Assembly (NCBI GenBank): GCA_944392955.1
Contig: CALXYK010000016.1
Location: 1-64,000 of the forward strand
DNA length: 64,000 nucleotides
Source: an uncultured Alphaproteobacteria bacterium
GTDB taxonomy: Bacteria; Pseudomonadota; Alphaproteobacteria; Rs-D84; CACZYB01
Reading direction: 5' to 3'
A program made the position numbers and the translations under genes. The notes beneath the pieces were generated by a model. The model searched no databases. It worked only from the letters and a program-made list of their open reading frames with translations, and had not been told where the DNA came from. Within the stretch, counting starts at the first letter, position 1. Every line of letters begins with the position of its first letter. Positions 44,151 through 53,616 of this stretch are shown here, in pieces.

Positions 44151-44960
44151 ATGGGAAAAATAACAACAGGTATAATACTTGTAATAGCATTAACCTTTTT
44201 AAATGTTTCAGCCAATGCTCAAACAATTCTTCTAACAAAAGAAAGCGATAAGATATACCAAACACCAACTGAAATTACTCCGGATTTATTTCCTAAAACC
44301 AGCAGATATATGCACGACTTAAATATGAAACTTATATATGCAATAAAACCTGCCTTTGATGAATACAAAGAACAAAAAATAGCCCCTTTTCATAAAGGAT
44401 TCGTAAACTTCTTAAAAAATTTACAGGAACCATTAAATGCAGCTAATTCTCTACTACAACTTGATTTTTCCAGTTCTGTTAAAACATTAGGAAGATTTGT
44501 AATAAATTCCACTGCTGGAGTATTTGGCATAATGGATGTTGCTGGGGAAATGGGGTTAAAACGTGATGACAGAGATTTCGGACAAACTTTAGGTGTTTGG
44601 GGTGTTCCTATGGGCGGATTTTTCGTAATGCCAATATATGCACAAACGACAACCAGGGATTTTGCAGGAAGTATCGTTGATTCTATATATAATCCAATAA
44701 ATTATTATACCAGTTGGACTTTTGGCCTTTTCTTAAGTGTGTCAATACAACTAATGCAACTTTATGACAATTATGACTTCATAATATCAACTGATGAAAC
44801 ATCTATTGACTCATACGAAACATTTAAAACAATGTATTTACAATACAGAAAAAATATGATAGAACAACATCAACTCTTCTTTAAGGATGTACCTCCTGAA
44901 AAAGAGGAAACAAATAAACTTGGACAATCGTATGATTACGATTTTGATATGGAATTTTAA
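44151..44960 (+). CDS. mlaA: MlaA (VacJ)-family outer-membrane lipid transport protein
   Basis: 269 residues. Family motifs in order: HKGFVNFLKNLQEPLNAANSLLQ, RFVINSTAGVFGIMDVAGEMGL, DFGQTLGVWGVPMGG, and RDFAGSIVD. MlaA sits in the outer membrane and removes mislocalised phospholipids towards MlaC. Signal peptide present (ITTGIILVIALTFLNVSANA) but no Cys lipobox, unlike E. coli MlaA, so it is probably not lipidated. The stop lies 2 bases before the likely start of the pseudouridine synthase gene, so the two are coupled. Confidence 0.9.
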   Translation: MGKITTGIILVIALTFLNVSANAQTILLTKESDKIYQTPTEITPDLFPKTSRYMHDLNMKLIYAIKPAFDEYKEQKIAPFHKGFVNFLKNLQEPLNAANSLLQLDFSSSVKTLGRFVINSTAGVFGIMDVAGEMGLKRDDRDFGQTLGVWGVPMGGFFVMPIYAQTTTRDFAGSIVDSIYNPINYYTSWTFGLFLSVSIQLMQLYDNYDFIISTDETSIDSYETFKTMYLQYRKNMIEQHQLFFKDVPPEKEETNKLGQSYDYDFDMEF

Positions 44961-44962
44961 AA

Positions 44963-45880
44963 ATTATAAAAGAAGTTATAACATCGGATAAAATAAAATT
45001 AAATGTATGGATAAAAAAAAATTATCCATCACTTACTATGTCGCACCTTCAAAAATTATGTAGAAAAGGTGAAATCCGAATAAATGGCAAACGGACAAAA
45101 GCAACCGCTCCATTATTTGAAAATGACGAATTAAAATTGCCTCCATATATAATAAATTACACATCTACTACTATTACAAAACCAAACAAAGATTCTGTAT
45201 ATAATGCAAAAGATATACAAGATATATTAAAAAGTATTATATTTGAAGATAATGAAATCATAGTAATAAACAAACCCTCTGGCATTGCAACCCAAGGAGG
45301 TAGCGGATTAAAAAAGCATATAGATACTTTAATCAATACCGCATTACCTCAGTATAAAAATAACCTAAGATTAACTCATAGAATAGATAAAGACACTAGC
45401 GGGATTTTAGTAATTGCAAAAAATTACGAATCTGCATTAAAAATCACCACTTTATTCAAGGAACAAAAAATTCACAAAACCTACCATGCACTTGTATATG
45501 GAACTTTTGATTCAAATGAAAAAACAGGCACCATAAAAACACCTATTCAATCAACTAAGGACAAAGAAGCAAAATACGCAATAACAAAATACAAAGTATT
45601 AGACGAAGCATTCAATTGCCTTAGTCTACTTGAATTAAAACCCCAGACTGGACGAATGCATCAACTAAGGATTCACACATCTCAAATACATCATCCAATA
45701 ATAGGCGATTTCAAATACAGCACCAATAACGAATTTTTAAAACTTAAAAATTCATTTGAAATAGATATTCCAAGAAAACTTTATTTGCATGCTTATACAA
45801 TAGAAATAGAAGGCAAACCAATAATAAAGGCGGATTATCCTGACCATTTTAAAAAAATCTGCAAATATTTAAATTTTTAA
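44963..45880 (+). CDS. RluC/RluD-family 23S rRNA pseudouridine synthase with non-canonical start
   Basis: 305 residues if started at ATT 44963. The first ATG (45038) would cut off the first strand of the S4 RNA-binding domain. The open frame upstream encodes family-like sequence (KEVITSDKIKLNVWIKKNYPSLT, comparable to the EI...RLDRWFKRHFP.LT start of alphaproteobacterial homologues), with no ATG, GTG or TTG in it. S4: LCRKGEIRINGKRTKA. Catalytic motif HRIDKDTSGILV (Asp); C-terminal KPQTGRMHQLRIH. It isomerises uridines in 23S rRNA. Start codon choice (ATT 44963 or ATA 44966) is an inference; coupling to the mlaA stop would help initiation. Confidence 0.8.
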   Translation: MIKEVITSDKIKLNVWIKKNYPSLTMSHLQKLCRKGEIRINGKRTKATAPLFENDELKLPPYIINYTSTTITKPNKDSVYNAKDIQDILKSIIFEDNEIIVINKPSGIATQGGSGLKKHIDTLINTALPQYKNNLRLTHRIDKDTSGILVIAKNYESALKITTLFKEQKIHKTYHALVYGTFDSNEKTGTIKTPIQSTKDKEAKYAITKYKVLDEAFNCLSLLELKPQTGRMHQLRIHTSQIHHPIIGDFKYSTNNEFLKLKNSFEIDIPRKLYLHAYTIEIEGKPIIKADYPDHFKKICKYLNF

Positions 45881-45890
45881 AGGAAAAAAA

Positions 45891-48179
45891 ATGGGTAAAA
45901 CAAAAAAAGAATCAAAAAAACATTTAAAATTTTTTCAAAAATTACCTGCTTTTTTAATAAGTTTTTATAAGAAAACTTTATTTTTGCTTCGCCTATTTAT
46001 AATAACAACCATTGCAATAGTAATAGGAATCGCAATAATAATAACTAACACAGACCCCAATAAATATAAAGAAGACATTACTATATCCATAGAAAAATTC
46101 ACCGATAAAAAAGTAGAAATAAAAGGTGACCTAAAATGGAACTTTTCTACATTTGAACCAAAAATTAAAATAGAACAACTATATATAGACAATTCATCTT
46201 GGGGAAAAAATGAATATCTAATAACCGCAGATAACATAATGGCAACAATATCATTAAAGGATTTATTTAAACGAAAAATATCTCTTGATTCTCTTATTGT
46301 TGATAACTCTAAAATATACTTAGAAGTTTCTTCCTTAGGGAATAGAAACTGGCGATTAAGCGAGGAACGAAAACAAAAAATAAAAGAAGAAAAAGAAATA
46401 AAATCCAATACCTCCAATAAATCTCATTTTGCATTTGATATAAAAACCATAAGAATAAATAATGCAGAAATTTTTTATGACAATAGGCAAAGTAAAATAA
46501 AGGAAAATATTAAATTAAACGAATTACTAATAACTTCAAATGATTATTCTTCACCTATATTTTTAGGTATTGAAACTATATACAAAGGAGCAAAGTTCAC
46601 TGGCGATTTTAAAACAAATTCCCTAAAAGATTTAATTGCTGATTCTTCAAATATTCCGTTAACAGGAATATTGAATTTAAATGACATAGAAATTAAATTT
46701 GCTGGTAAATTATCTAATGTATATAAAAATGGAGCTTTATCCTCTACCTTATTCATATCAGCCCCAAATTTACAAAAATCTTTATCTCCATTTATAACAA
46801 CCAGACAATTTGCCCCTACTAGTGCAGAAATTGAATTAATTGCAACCCCAACATTTATATCATTGAAAAAAATAAATTTAAAATACCTAACTGCTCAAAT
46901 AACAGGAACGTCAGAAATAACACTCAAAAAAGGTGAAAAGCCTAATATAAAGGCAAATTTACATATGCCTTTCCTTGATATACCAAATGTATTTTATCCA
47001 AATTGGGAAAAAGATTATTTTGATCGTTTAGCAACAGGAAAAGAAAAAATAAAAATTAAAAAGAAAAAAATAGAAAATCCAAAAGCCTTTCGTAACATCC
47101 CATTACCTGTAAAGGAGTTAGATTGGTTAAATTTCAACATTAAACTAAGCATAGATAAATTAAAAGCCATGCCTGAAATGGAAGTAAATAAAATAAATTT
47201 AAATGCTATATTAAATGACGGAAATGGTATAATCAGTCCTTTATCGTTCAATTATATGGGGGGAAATGTTGATATAGATATAATCGCAGACAATAAAAAT
47301 AATACATTTAATGGACAAGTAGGTATTAAAGCAGAAGACATAAACCTTGGCCAAACAATAGACAGCACCGGATACAAAGATGTATTCAAAGGTGGTGATG
47401 TTGATATAGATATTATTTTATCAGGAAAAGGACAAAACCTTGAAACATTTATGAAGAACCTAAACGGATACATAAAGGCCTATACCACAACGAAAACAAT
47501 AGGTTATAAAATAGAAAATATTCTTATGGCAACGGATTTAGTTTCATCAATATTTAAATTTATTAGTAAAGACATAGTAGGCTCTATAACAGGCAAGGAT
47601 AAAAAAGTAGAAACAAGTAATTTTCAATGTATGGTTGTAAACTTGAATATAAAAGATGGCCAAACAACTAGTAATAGAGGTATAGCAATACAAACTGATG
47701 CAGCCAATATAATAATAGATGGTTCTGCAAACCTAGGTAACGAATACATAGATGTTTCTATAATCACAGTTGTAAAAGAAGGCTTTAAATTATCAAGCGG
47801 ACTAACCGAAATGATAAGAATACAAGGAGCAATGGCTTCTCCTGAAATAATAATAAGCAAAGATGGGCTTATAAATACCGTCGCAAAAACTGCATTTACG
47901 ACCGCAATTTTGGGAACATTAACAGGGGGTATTACCCTTGCCACAACAGGATTAGGATTATTTACAAAATCATGGCTAAATAATATACAGGCAGATGACA
48001 ACCCTTGTAAAACAGCCTTTGAAGGAAAGGTAGAAGGTCAACCAACCGAAGATTTTGATAATCAAATAATAATAAAGGAAAAATTAGAGGAAAATATAAA
48101 TAAAGAAAAAACAACTTTAAATAAAATCACAACAAAAAAGATAGAACAGGAAAAACAAAAAATAAAATCTAAAAACTAA
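45891..48179 (+). CDS. AsmA-family protein
   Basis: 762 residues. Basic N-terminus, one membrane helix (about 35-57, FIITTIAIVIGIAIIIT), then the AsmA domain beginning TDPNKYKEDITISIEKFTDKKVEIKGDL, and a long beta-rich periplasmic part. The conserved C-terminal domain (about 480-640) includes NLNGYIKAY and DGQTTSNRGIAIQT. It ends with a Lys/Glu-rich tail. AsmA-like proteins form lipid-transport bridges between membranes. It starts 10 bases after the pseudouridine synthase gene; the mlaA-rlu-asmA order brings two lipid-trafficking genes together. Confidence 0.88.
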   Translation: MGKTKKESKKHLKFFQKLPAFLISFYKKTLFLLRLFIITTIAIVIGIAIIITNTDPNKYKEDITISIEKFTDKKVEIKGDLKWNFSTFEPKIKIEQLYIDNSSWGKNEYLITADNIMATISLKDLFKRKISLDSLIVDNSKIYLEVSSLGNRNWRLSEERKQKIKEEKEIKSNTSNKSHFAFDIKTIRINNAEIFYDNRQSKIKENIKLNELLITSNDYSSPIFLGIETIYKGAKFTGDFKTNSLKDLIADSSNIPLTGILNLNDIEIKFAGKLSNVYKNGALSSTLFISAPNLQKSLSPFITTRQFAPTSAEIELIATPTFISLKKINLKYLTAQITGTSEITLKKGEKPNIKANLHMPFLDIPNVFYPNWEKDYFDRLATGKEKIKIKKKKIENPKAFRNIPLPVKELDWLNFNIKLSIDKLKAMPEMEVNKINLNAILNDGNGIISPLSFNYMGGNVDIDIIADNKNNTFNGQVGIKAEDINLGQTIDSTGYKDVFKGGDVDIDIILSGKGQNLETFMKNLNGYIKAYTTTKTIGYKIENILMATDLVSSIFKFISKDIVGSITGKDKKVETSNFQCMVVNLNIKDGQTTSNRGIAIQTDAANIIIDGSANLGNEYIDVSIITVVKEGFKLSSGLTEMIRIQGAMASPEIIISKDGLINTVAKTAFTTAILGTLTGGITLATTGLGLFTKSWLNNIQADDNPCKTAFEGKVEGQPTEDFDNQIIIKEKLEENINKEKTTLNKITTKKIEQEKQKIKSKN

Positions 48180-48184
48180 AAAAT

Positions 48185-48209
48185 AAAAGCCTTCTAAAAG
48201 AAGGCTTTT
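48185..48209. terminator. bidirectional terminator between asmA and rpmA
   Basis: Eleven-pair stem AAAAGCCTTCT/AGAAGGCTTTT with a three-base loop, directly after the asmA stop codon. Confidence 0.85.
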
Positions 48210-48226
48210 AATAAATCATTGAAATA

Positions 48227-48484
48227 TTAAGCAGGAATAACAGAAATATAAGTTCTTCCTTTTGCATCACCTTTCTTAAATGAAACAGCGCCATCAACAG
48301 TAGCAAATATAGTATAATCTGTTCCCATTCCTACATTTGTTCCTGGGTGATATTTTGTTCCACGTTGACGAACAATGATAGTCCCGCTCTTAACTTTTTC
48401 ACCACCAAAATGTTTGATTCCTAATCTTTTACCTTCGGAATCACGACCATTTTTAGAACTTCCACCAGCTTTCTTATGTGCCAT
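48227..48484 (-). CDS. rpmA: 50S ribosomal protein L27
   Basis: 85 residues. Starts [16 protein letters not shown], with the N-terminal tail reaching toward the peptidyl transferase centre, then [15 protein letters not shown]. There is no Firmicutes-type cleavable N-terminal extension. It follows rplU by 15 bases in the L21-L27 operon. Confidence 0.97.
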   Translation of the reverse strand: MAHKKAGGSSKNGRDSEGKRLGIKHFGGEKVKSGTIIVRQRGTKYHPGTNVGMGTDYTIFATVDGAVSFKKGDAKGRTYISVIPA

Positions 48485-48499
48485 TTTTCACCTCTTTTT

Positions 48500-48796
48500 T
48501 TAAGCAATAATATCAGTTATTTTAATAACAGTTAAATACTGTCTATGTCCCTGAGTTCTTCTGTAATTATGTCTTCTTTTCTTTTTGAAAACAAGGATTT
48601 TATCATCACGAATTTGTTTAAGGATTTCAGCCTTTACCTTTGCACCATCAACAAAAGGAAAACCAACTTTATCCCCAGCCATAAGTACTTCTTCAAAAAC
48701 AACTTCCTTTTTATCAGAGTCAAGTTTTTCAATAGTAAGCACTTCGTCTTTTTTAACTTTATACTGTTTTCCACCAGTTTTAAATATAGCAAACAT
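48500..48796 (-). CDS. rplU: 50S ribosomal protein L21
   Basis: 98 residues, starting MFAIFKTGGKQYKV with the KKRRHNYRRTQGHRQ rRNA-binding segment near the C-terminus. First gene of the rplU-rpmA unit, leftward. obgE does not follow in this window. Confidence 0.97.
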   Translation of the reverse strand: MFAIFKTGGKQYKVKKDEVLTIEKLDSDKKEVVFEEVLMAGDKVGFPFVDGAKVKAEILKQIRDDKILVFKKKRRHNYRRTQGHRQYLTVIKITDIIA

Positions 48797-48880
48797 TTCA
48801 ATACCTCGATTCTTTTAAATGTTTTGAAAATATAAGCTAAATATAGTAAATAGTCAAGTAAAATTTAGAAAAACACACAA

Positions 48881-49318
48881 TCAACTTTCATTTTTCCTTT
48901 TCTTATAAAGGGCAAAAAGAAAATATAAAACCGCAATAGGCAAAATAATCATCAATACCTTTATAAACGATAAGAAAGGAATCAAAAACAATGCCGAATA
49001 AAAGGTATAACTACCATCCAATCCAGTAAAAAACAAAAACCAGTTTAAAAAGGTAAAAAAATACATACAAACAATACTTATTACGGCAAATATATTCACC
49101 AAACTCTGACTTAAACTAAGTTTATCTATCAATGCCCTTACAATATAAACAGGCCCCATAAAACACAAAAAATAATGAACAATTAAAATAGAAGCATTAA
49201 CCAAATAAATACTAGACGGAGCAAAGAAAAAAAGCGGTAATAACAATATCAAAGGAAAAAACACTATCTGTTTTTTTAAGAATAAAATTCTACTATTAAC
49301 CTTTACTTTTTCTGCCAT
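48881..49318 (-). CDS. small membrane protein of unknown function
   Basis: 145 residues with four strongly hydrophobic segments (about 17-37, 40-60, 72-95, 105-135), basic ends and no recognised motif. AAGGTGATG precedes the ATG, and the stop is TGA. It lies between the rplU promoter region and the rpoC terminator, and is transcribed leftward. Its frame is well supported by the ribosome binding site and hydrophobic periodicity. Confidence 0.7.
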   Translation of the reverse strand: MAEKVKVNSRILFLKKQIVFFPLILLLPLFFFAPSSIYLVNASILIVHYFLCFMGPVYIVRALIDKLSLSQSLVNIFAVISIVCMYFFTFLNWFLFFTGLDGSYTFYSALFLIPFLSFIKVLMIILPIAVLYFLFALYKKRKNES

Positions 49319-49384
49319 TTACATCACCTTAACAAATAAAAACAATCACAATATATTGACAAAATATAAAATTGTCAAGAAAAT

Positions 49385-49412
49385 AAAAAAAGAGAGAGTA
49401 AAAACTCTCTCT
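49385..49412 (-). terminator. terminator of the rpoBC operon
   Basis: AGAGAGAGT (49391-49399) pairs with ACTCTCTCT (49404-49412), and the minus strand continues with six T. It lies about 20 bases after rpoC. Confidence 0.85.
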
Positions 49413-49432
49413 CCTTTTCTAAAAGCCAGAAA

Positions 49433-52400
49433 TTAAACAATTCCAGGCAAAGTTAAATCAGCAGATTCTTTGTTAAGTTTTTCTATTTGTTCTGCCTCTA
49501 ACTCTTGATCCTGAGCTTTTGCAATAGATTTAATTCTATTTACATAAGCACCAGTTCCAGCAGGTATCAATCTACCAACTATCACATTTTCTTTCAATCC
49601 TTCCAAATTATCCTCTTTACCAGCAATTGCTGATTCTATAAGGACTTTTGTAGTTTCCTGGAAAGATGCAGCAGAAATAAATGATCTAGTCTGTAAACTT
49701 GCCTTTGTAATACCTAACAAGTAAGGTCTTGCCTGTGCTGGTCTTCCACCAGCTTCAACAGCTTTTTTATTTTCAGCCAAAAGATCTTCCTCATCAACAT
49801 ATTCACCAACAACAAATGTTGTTGCACCTGCATCAGTAATTTCTTTCTTTCTAAGCATTTGTCTTACTATAACTTCAATATGTTTATCATTTATTTCAAC
49901 ACCTTGAAGTCTGTAAACACCTTGGATTTCACCAACAAGGTATTTAGAAAGTTCTTCTACACCAAATATTCTTAAAATATCATGTGGATCAGTTTTTCCA
50001 TCAACAAGTTTATCGCCTCGTTTAACTATATCACCATCTTGAACATTAAGTGTAGTTGTTTTAGAAATTAAATACTCCACAGGATCGCCTTCTTTTGGCA
50101 CTATTACTACCTTATACTTTGACTTATAATCATCTTCAAAATGAACAGTTCCATCAATCTCAGCAATCAAAGCAGCATCTTTTGGTCTTCTTGCTTCAAA
50201 CAATTCTGCTACACGAGGAAGACCTCCGGTAATATCCTTTGTCTTACTATCTTCACGAGGAATATAAGCAATAATATCACCTGCCTTCACTTCATCTCCA
50301 TTGTTTGCAACCAAGATAGTTCCTGTTGATATTATATATCTAGCAATAGATCCAGAAGATAGAAGTTTTGTATCTCCCTTTTCATCAAGAACGAATATCG
50401 CAGGATTCAAATCTTTCTTTTTAAGGCCTGTCTTCCAATCAACAACAACCCTAGAAGAAACTCCTGTTGCTTCATCTCTAACTTCGGAAACAGAAACTCC
50501 ATCAAGTAAATCTACAAAGTTAAGTTTTCCAGAAACCTCTGTAATAACAGGTCTGATATAAGGGTTCCATTCAGCAACTTTTTGTCCTTTTGAAACCTTA
50601 TCTCCATCTTTTACATAAAGTTTAGTTCCATAAGGCATTTTGTCCCTATTAATTTCTTTACCCATACTATCAACAAAGATTAACTCTGCATTACGTGTCA
50701 TAACAATAACATCACCAGAAGAATTTTCTGCAACAGAAACATTTTCAAACCTAACACTCGCATCATAAGGAGATTCAATAGAAGATTTTGTTGCGCCTTT
50801 CTGAGCAGTTCCTCCAATATGGAAGGTTCTCATGGTTAACTGAGTTCCAGGTTCACCAATAGATTGTGCAGCAATAATACCTACTGCTTCACCTACATTA
50901 ACCATAGTACCACGAGCCAAATCTCTACCATAACACTTACAGCAAATACCATGATGTGCTTCACAAGTTAAAACTGAACGGATTTTAACAGATTCTATAC
51001 CTGCTGCTTCTATTGCTTTCACAGCATCTTCTGTAACTTGTTCACCTTTTTTAACAAGGACATCTCCATTATGATTTATAACATCTTCTGCAACAACACG
51101 ACCAAAGATTCTATCTCCCAAAGATTCTACTACATTACCACCATCAACAACAGCAGTTACTTCTATGAATTTTTCTGTTCCACAATCTTCCATAGTAATG
51201 ATAGCATCTTGCGAAACATCAACCAATCTTCTAGTTAAATAACCTGCATTTGCAGTTTTCAAAGCGGTATCTGACAAACCTTTACGAGCACCATGGGTAG
51301 AATTAAAGTATTCTGCCACAGTTAAACCTTCTTTAAAGTTTGAAATAATAGGAGTTTCAATAATCTCACCATTAGGTTTAGCCATCAATCCTCTCATACC
51401 AGCCAACTGCTTAATCTGAGCTTTTGAACCTCTTGCTCCTGAATTTGCCATCATATAAATAGGATTCTGTGATTTTCCAAGATCTTGCTTAGAAAATTCT
51501 TTCATCATTTCATCAGCAACTAATTCAGAACAATTTGACCACGCATCAATAACCTTATTATACTTTTCTTTTGAAGTAATAAGACCTTCTTGATATTGCT
51601 TTTCAAACTCAATAACTTTCTTTTCTGTATCGTCAATAAGAGCCTTTTTCTCCGCAGGAATAACAATATTATCTTTACCAAATGAAATACCTGAATACAT
51701 AGCATTTTTATAACCAAGATCCATTATTTTATCAGCGAAAATAACTGTTTCCTTCTGCCCACAATGTTTATAAACAGCGGCAAAAAGTTCACCTATCTTT
51801 TTCTTTGTCATAGGTTGATTAACTAATGAATAAGAAATACCAGGTTTTTTAGGAACTATCTCATACACCAAGATTCTACCCGCAGTAGTTTCTATAAGTT
51901 GAGTTTCAAAGGATCCATCTTCTTTCACTACTTCCACTCTTGCTTTTATCTTAGCATGCATATCAAGTTTTTTCGCAGCCAAAGCAAGTTTGATTTCATC
52001 AACAGAAGCAAATGACATACCTTCACCTTTTGCCTTCTCAATATCAATAGTCATATAATAGATACCAAGCACAATATCCTGGTTAGGTGTTATAATAGGT
52101 TTTCCATTTGCAGGATGTAATATGTTATTTGTAGATAACATAAGAACACGTGCTTCTAACTGGGCTTCTAATGACAAAGGAACGTGAACAGCCATCTGGT
52201 CACCATCAAAGTCAGCATTAAATGCCGTACAAACAAGAGGATGAAGCCTAATAGCCTTTCCTTCTATCAATACTGGTTCAAATGCCTGAACTGATAATCT
52301 ATGAAGTGTAGGAGCACGATTCAAAAGAACTGGATGTTCCTTTATAACTTCTTCCAAAATATCCCAAACAATAGGAAGTTCCCTATCCACCATCTTTTTT

Positions 52401-53599
52401 GCAGACTTTATGGTATTTGCATGTCCATAAAACTCTAATTTAGAATAGATGAAAGGTTTAAATAATTCCAAAGCCATACGTTTAGGAAGTCCGCATTGAT
52501 GTAATTTCAAGAATGGACCAGAAACAATAACTGAACGACCTGAATAATCAACACGTTTACCCAAAAGGTTTTGACGGAAACGACCTGACTTTCCTTTAAG
52601 CATATCTGCCAAAGATTTCAAAGGTCTTCTGTTATTTGCAACAACAGGACGAGGACGTCTTGAATTATCAAATAAACTATCTACTGCCTCTTGAAGCATT
52701 CTTTTTTCGTTTCTAATAATTATTTCCGGAGCTTTAAGTTCCATCAATCTTTTCAAACGATTGTTTCTGTTAATAACCCTTCTGTATAAGTCATTCAAAT
52801 CAGCAGTAGCAAATCTACCTCCATCAAGTGGAACCAGCGGACGAAGCTCAGGTGGGATAACAGGAATAACATCCATTACCATCCATTCTGGCTTTGATCC
52901 TGATTCAAGGAAAGCTTCTACTATTTTAAGTCTTTGAATAACCTTTTTACGGGTCATTTCAAACTTCATTTCTTTTAATTCATCACGAAGTTTCAAAGCC
53001 TCTTCCTTCAAATCAACAGATGCTAACATTTCCTTCAATGCTTCTGCACCAATACCTGCACGGAAAGCATCTTGACCATATTCTTCCAAAGCCATTTGAT
53101 ATTCATCTTCTGTCAAAAGTTGATGAAGTTTCAAAGATGTCAAACCTGGTTCAATAACTATATAGTTATCAAAGTAAAGAACTTTTTCCAATTTTTTAAG
53201 TGGCATATCTAACAATATACCCATTTTGGAAGGCAAAGATTTCAAAAACCAAATATGAGCAACAGGGCTAGCAAGTTCAATATGTCCCATTCTTTCTCTA
53301 CGAACTTTCGAAAGGGTAACTTCCACACCACATTTCTCACAAATGATTCCTTTGTATTTTATTCTTTTATACTTTCCACAAAGACATTCATAATCTTTCA
53401 CTGGTCCGAAAATTTTAGCACAAAACAAACCATCTTTTTCAGGTTTAAAAGTTCTGTAATTGATAGTTTCTGTTTTTTTCACTTCACCAAAAGACCAAGA
53501 TCTGATTTGTTCAGGAGAAGCAACTGAAATTTTCAATTTGTTAAAGCTATCTTCTGGAAGAGCAACTGAATTTTTAAAAGCTTTTTGAATTTCATTCAT
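49433..53599 (-). CDS. rpoC: RNA polymerase subunit beta'
   Basis: 1388 residues, full length for the alphaproteobacterial form. N-terminal zinc site ([13 protein letters not shown], then CEKCGVEV), the catalytic Mg-binding loop [12 protein letters not shown], the bridge-helix/trigger-loop region ([17 protein letters not shown], then [18 protein letters not shown]), and the second zinc site ([15 protein letters not shown]). It follows rpoB by 17 bases and ends the operon at a terminator. No frameshift or insertion seen. Confidence 0.98.
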   Translation of the reverse strand: MNEIQKAFKNSVALPEDSFNKLKISVASPEQIRSWSFGEVKKTETINYRTFKPEKDGLFCAKIFGPVKDYECLCGKYKRIKYKGIICEKCGVEVTLSKVRRERMGHIELASPVAHIWFLKSLPSKMGILLDMPLKKLEKVLYFDNYIVIEPGLTSLKLHQLLTEDEYQMALEEYGQDAFRAGIGAEALKEMLASVDLKEEALKLRDELKEMKFEMTRKKVIQRLKIVEAFLESGSKPEWMVMDVIPVIPPELRPLVPLDGGRFATADLNDLYRRVINRNNRLKRLMELKAPEIIIRNEKRMLQEAVDSLFDNSRRPRPVVANNRRPLKSLADMLKGKSGRFRQNLLGKRVDYSGRSVIVSGPFLKLHQCGLPKRMALELFKPFIYSKLEFYGHANTIKSAKKMVDRELPIVWDILEEVIKEHPVLLNRAPTLHRLSVQAFEPVLIEGKAIRLHPLVCTAFNADFDGDQMAVHVPLSLEAQLEARVLMLSTNNILHPANGKPIITPNQDIVLGIYYMTIDIEKAKGEGMSFASVDEIKLALAAKKLDMHAKIKARVEVVKEDGSFETQLIETTAGRILVYEIVPKKPGISYSLVNQPMTKKKIGELFAAVYKHCGQKETVIFADKIMDLGYKNAMYSGISFGKDNIVIPAEKKALIDDTEKKVIEFEKQYQEGLITSKEKYNKVIDAWSNCSELVADEMMKEFSKQDLGKSQNPIYMMANSGARGSKAQIKQLAGMRGLMAKPNGEIIETPIISNFKEGLTVAEYFNSTHGARKGLSDTALKTANAGYLTRRLVDVSQDAIITMEDCGTEKFIEVTAVVDGGNVVESLGDRIFGRVVAEDVINHNGDVLVKKGEQVTEDAVKAIEAAGIESVKIRSVLTCEAHHGICCKCYGRDLARGTMVNVGEAVGIIAAQSIGEPGTQLTMRTFHIGGTAQKGATKSSIESPYDASVRFENVSVAENSSGDVIVMTRNAELIFVDSMGKEINRDKMPYGTKLYVKDGDKVSKGQKVAEWNPYIRPVITEVSGKLNFVDLLDGVSVSEVRDEATGVSSRVVVDWKTGLKKKDLNPAIFVLDEKGDTKLLSSGSIARYIISTGTILVANNGDEVKAGDIIAYIPREDSKTKDITGGLPRVAELFEARRPKDAALIAEIDGTVHFEDDYKSKYKVVIVPKEGDPVEYLISKTTTLNVQDGDIVKRGDKLVDGKTDPHDILRIFGVEELSKYLVGEIQGVYRLQGVEINDKHIEVIVRQMLRKKEITDAGATTFVVGEYVDEEDLLAENKKAVEAGGRPAQARPYLLGITKASLQTRSFISAASFQETTKVLIESAIAGKEDNLEGLKENVIVGRLIPAGTGAYVNRIKSIAKAQDQELEAEQIEKLNKESADLTLPGIV

Positions 53600-53616
53600 T
53601 TTTTTATTCCCCTTTA

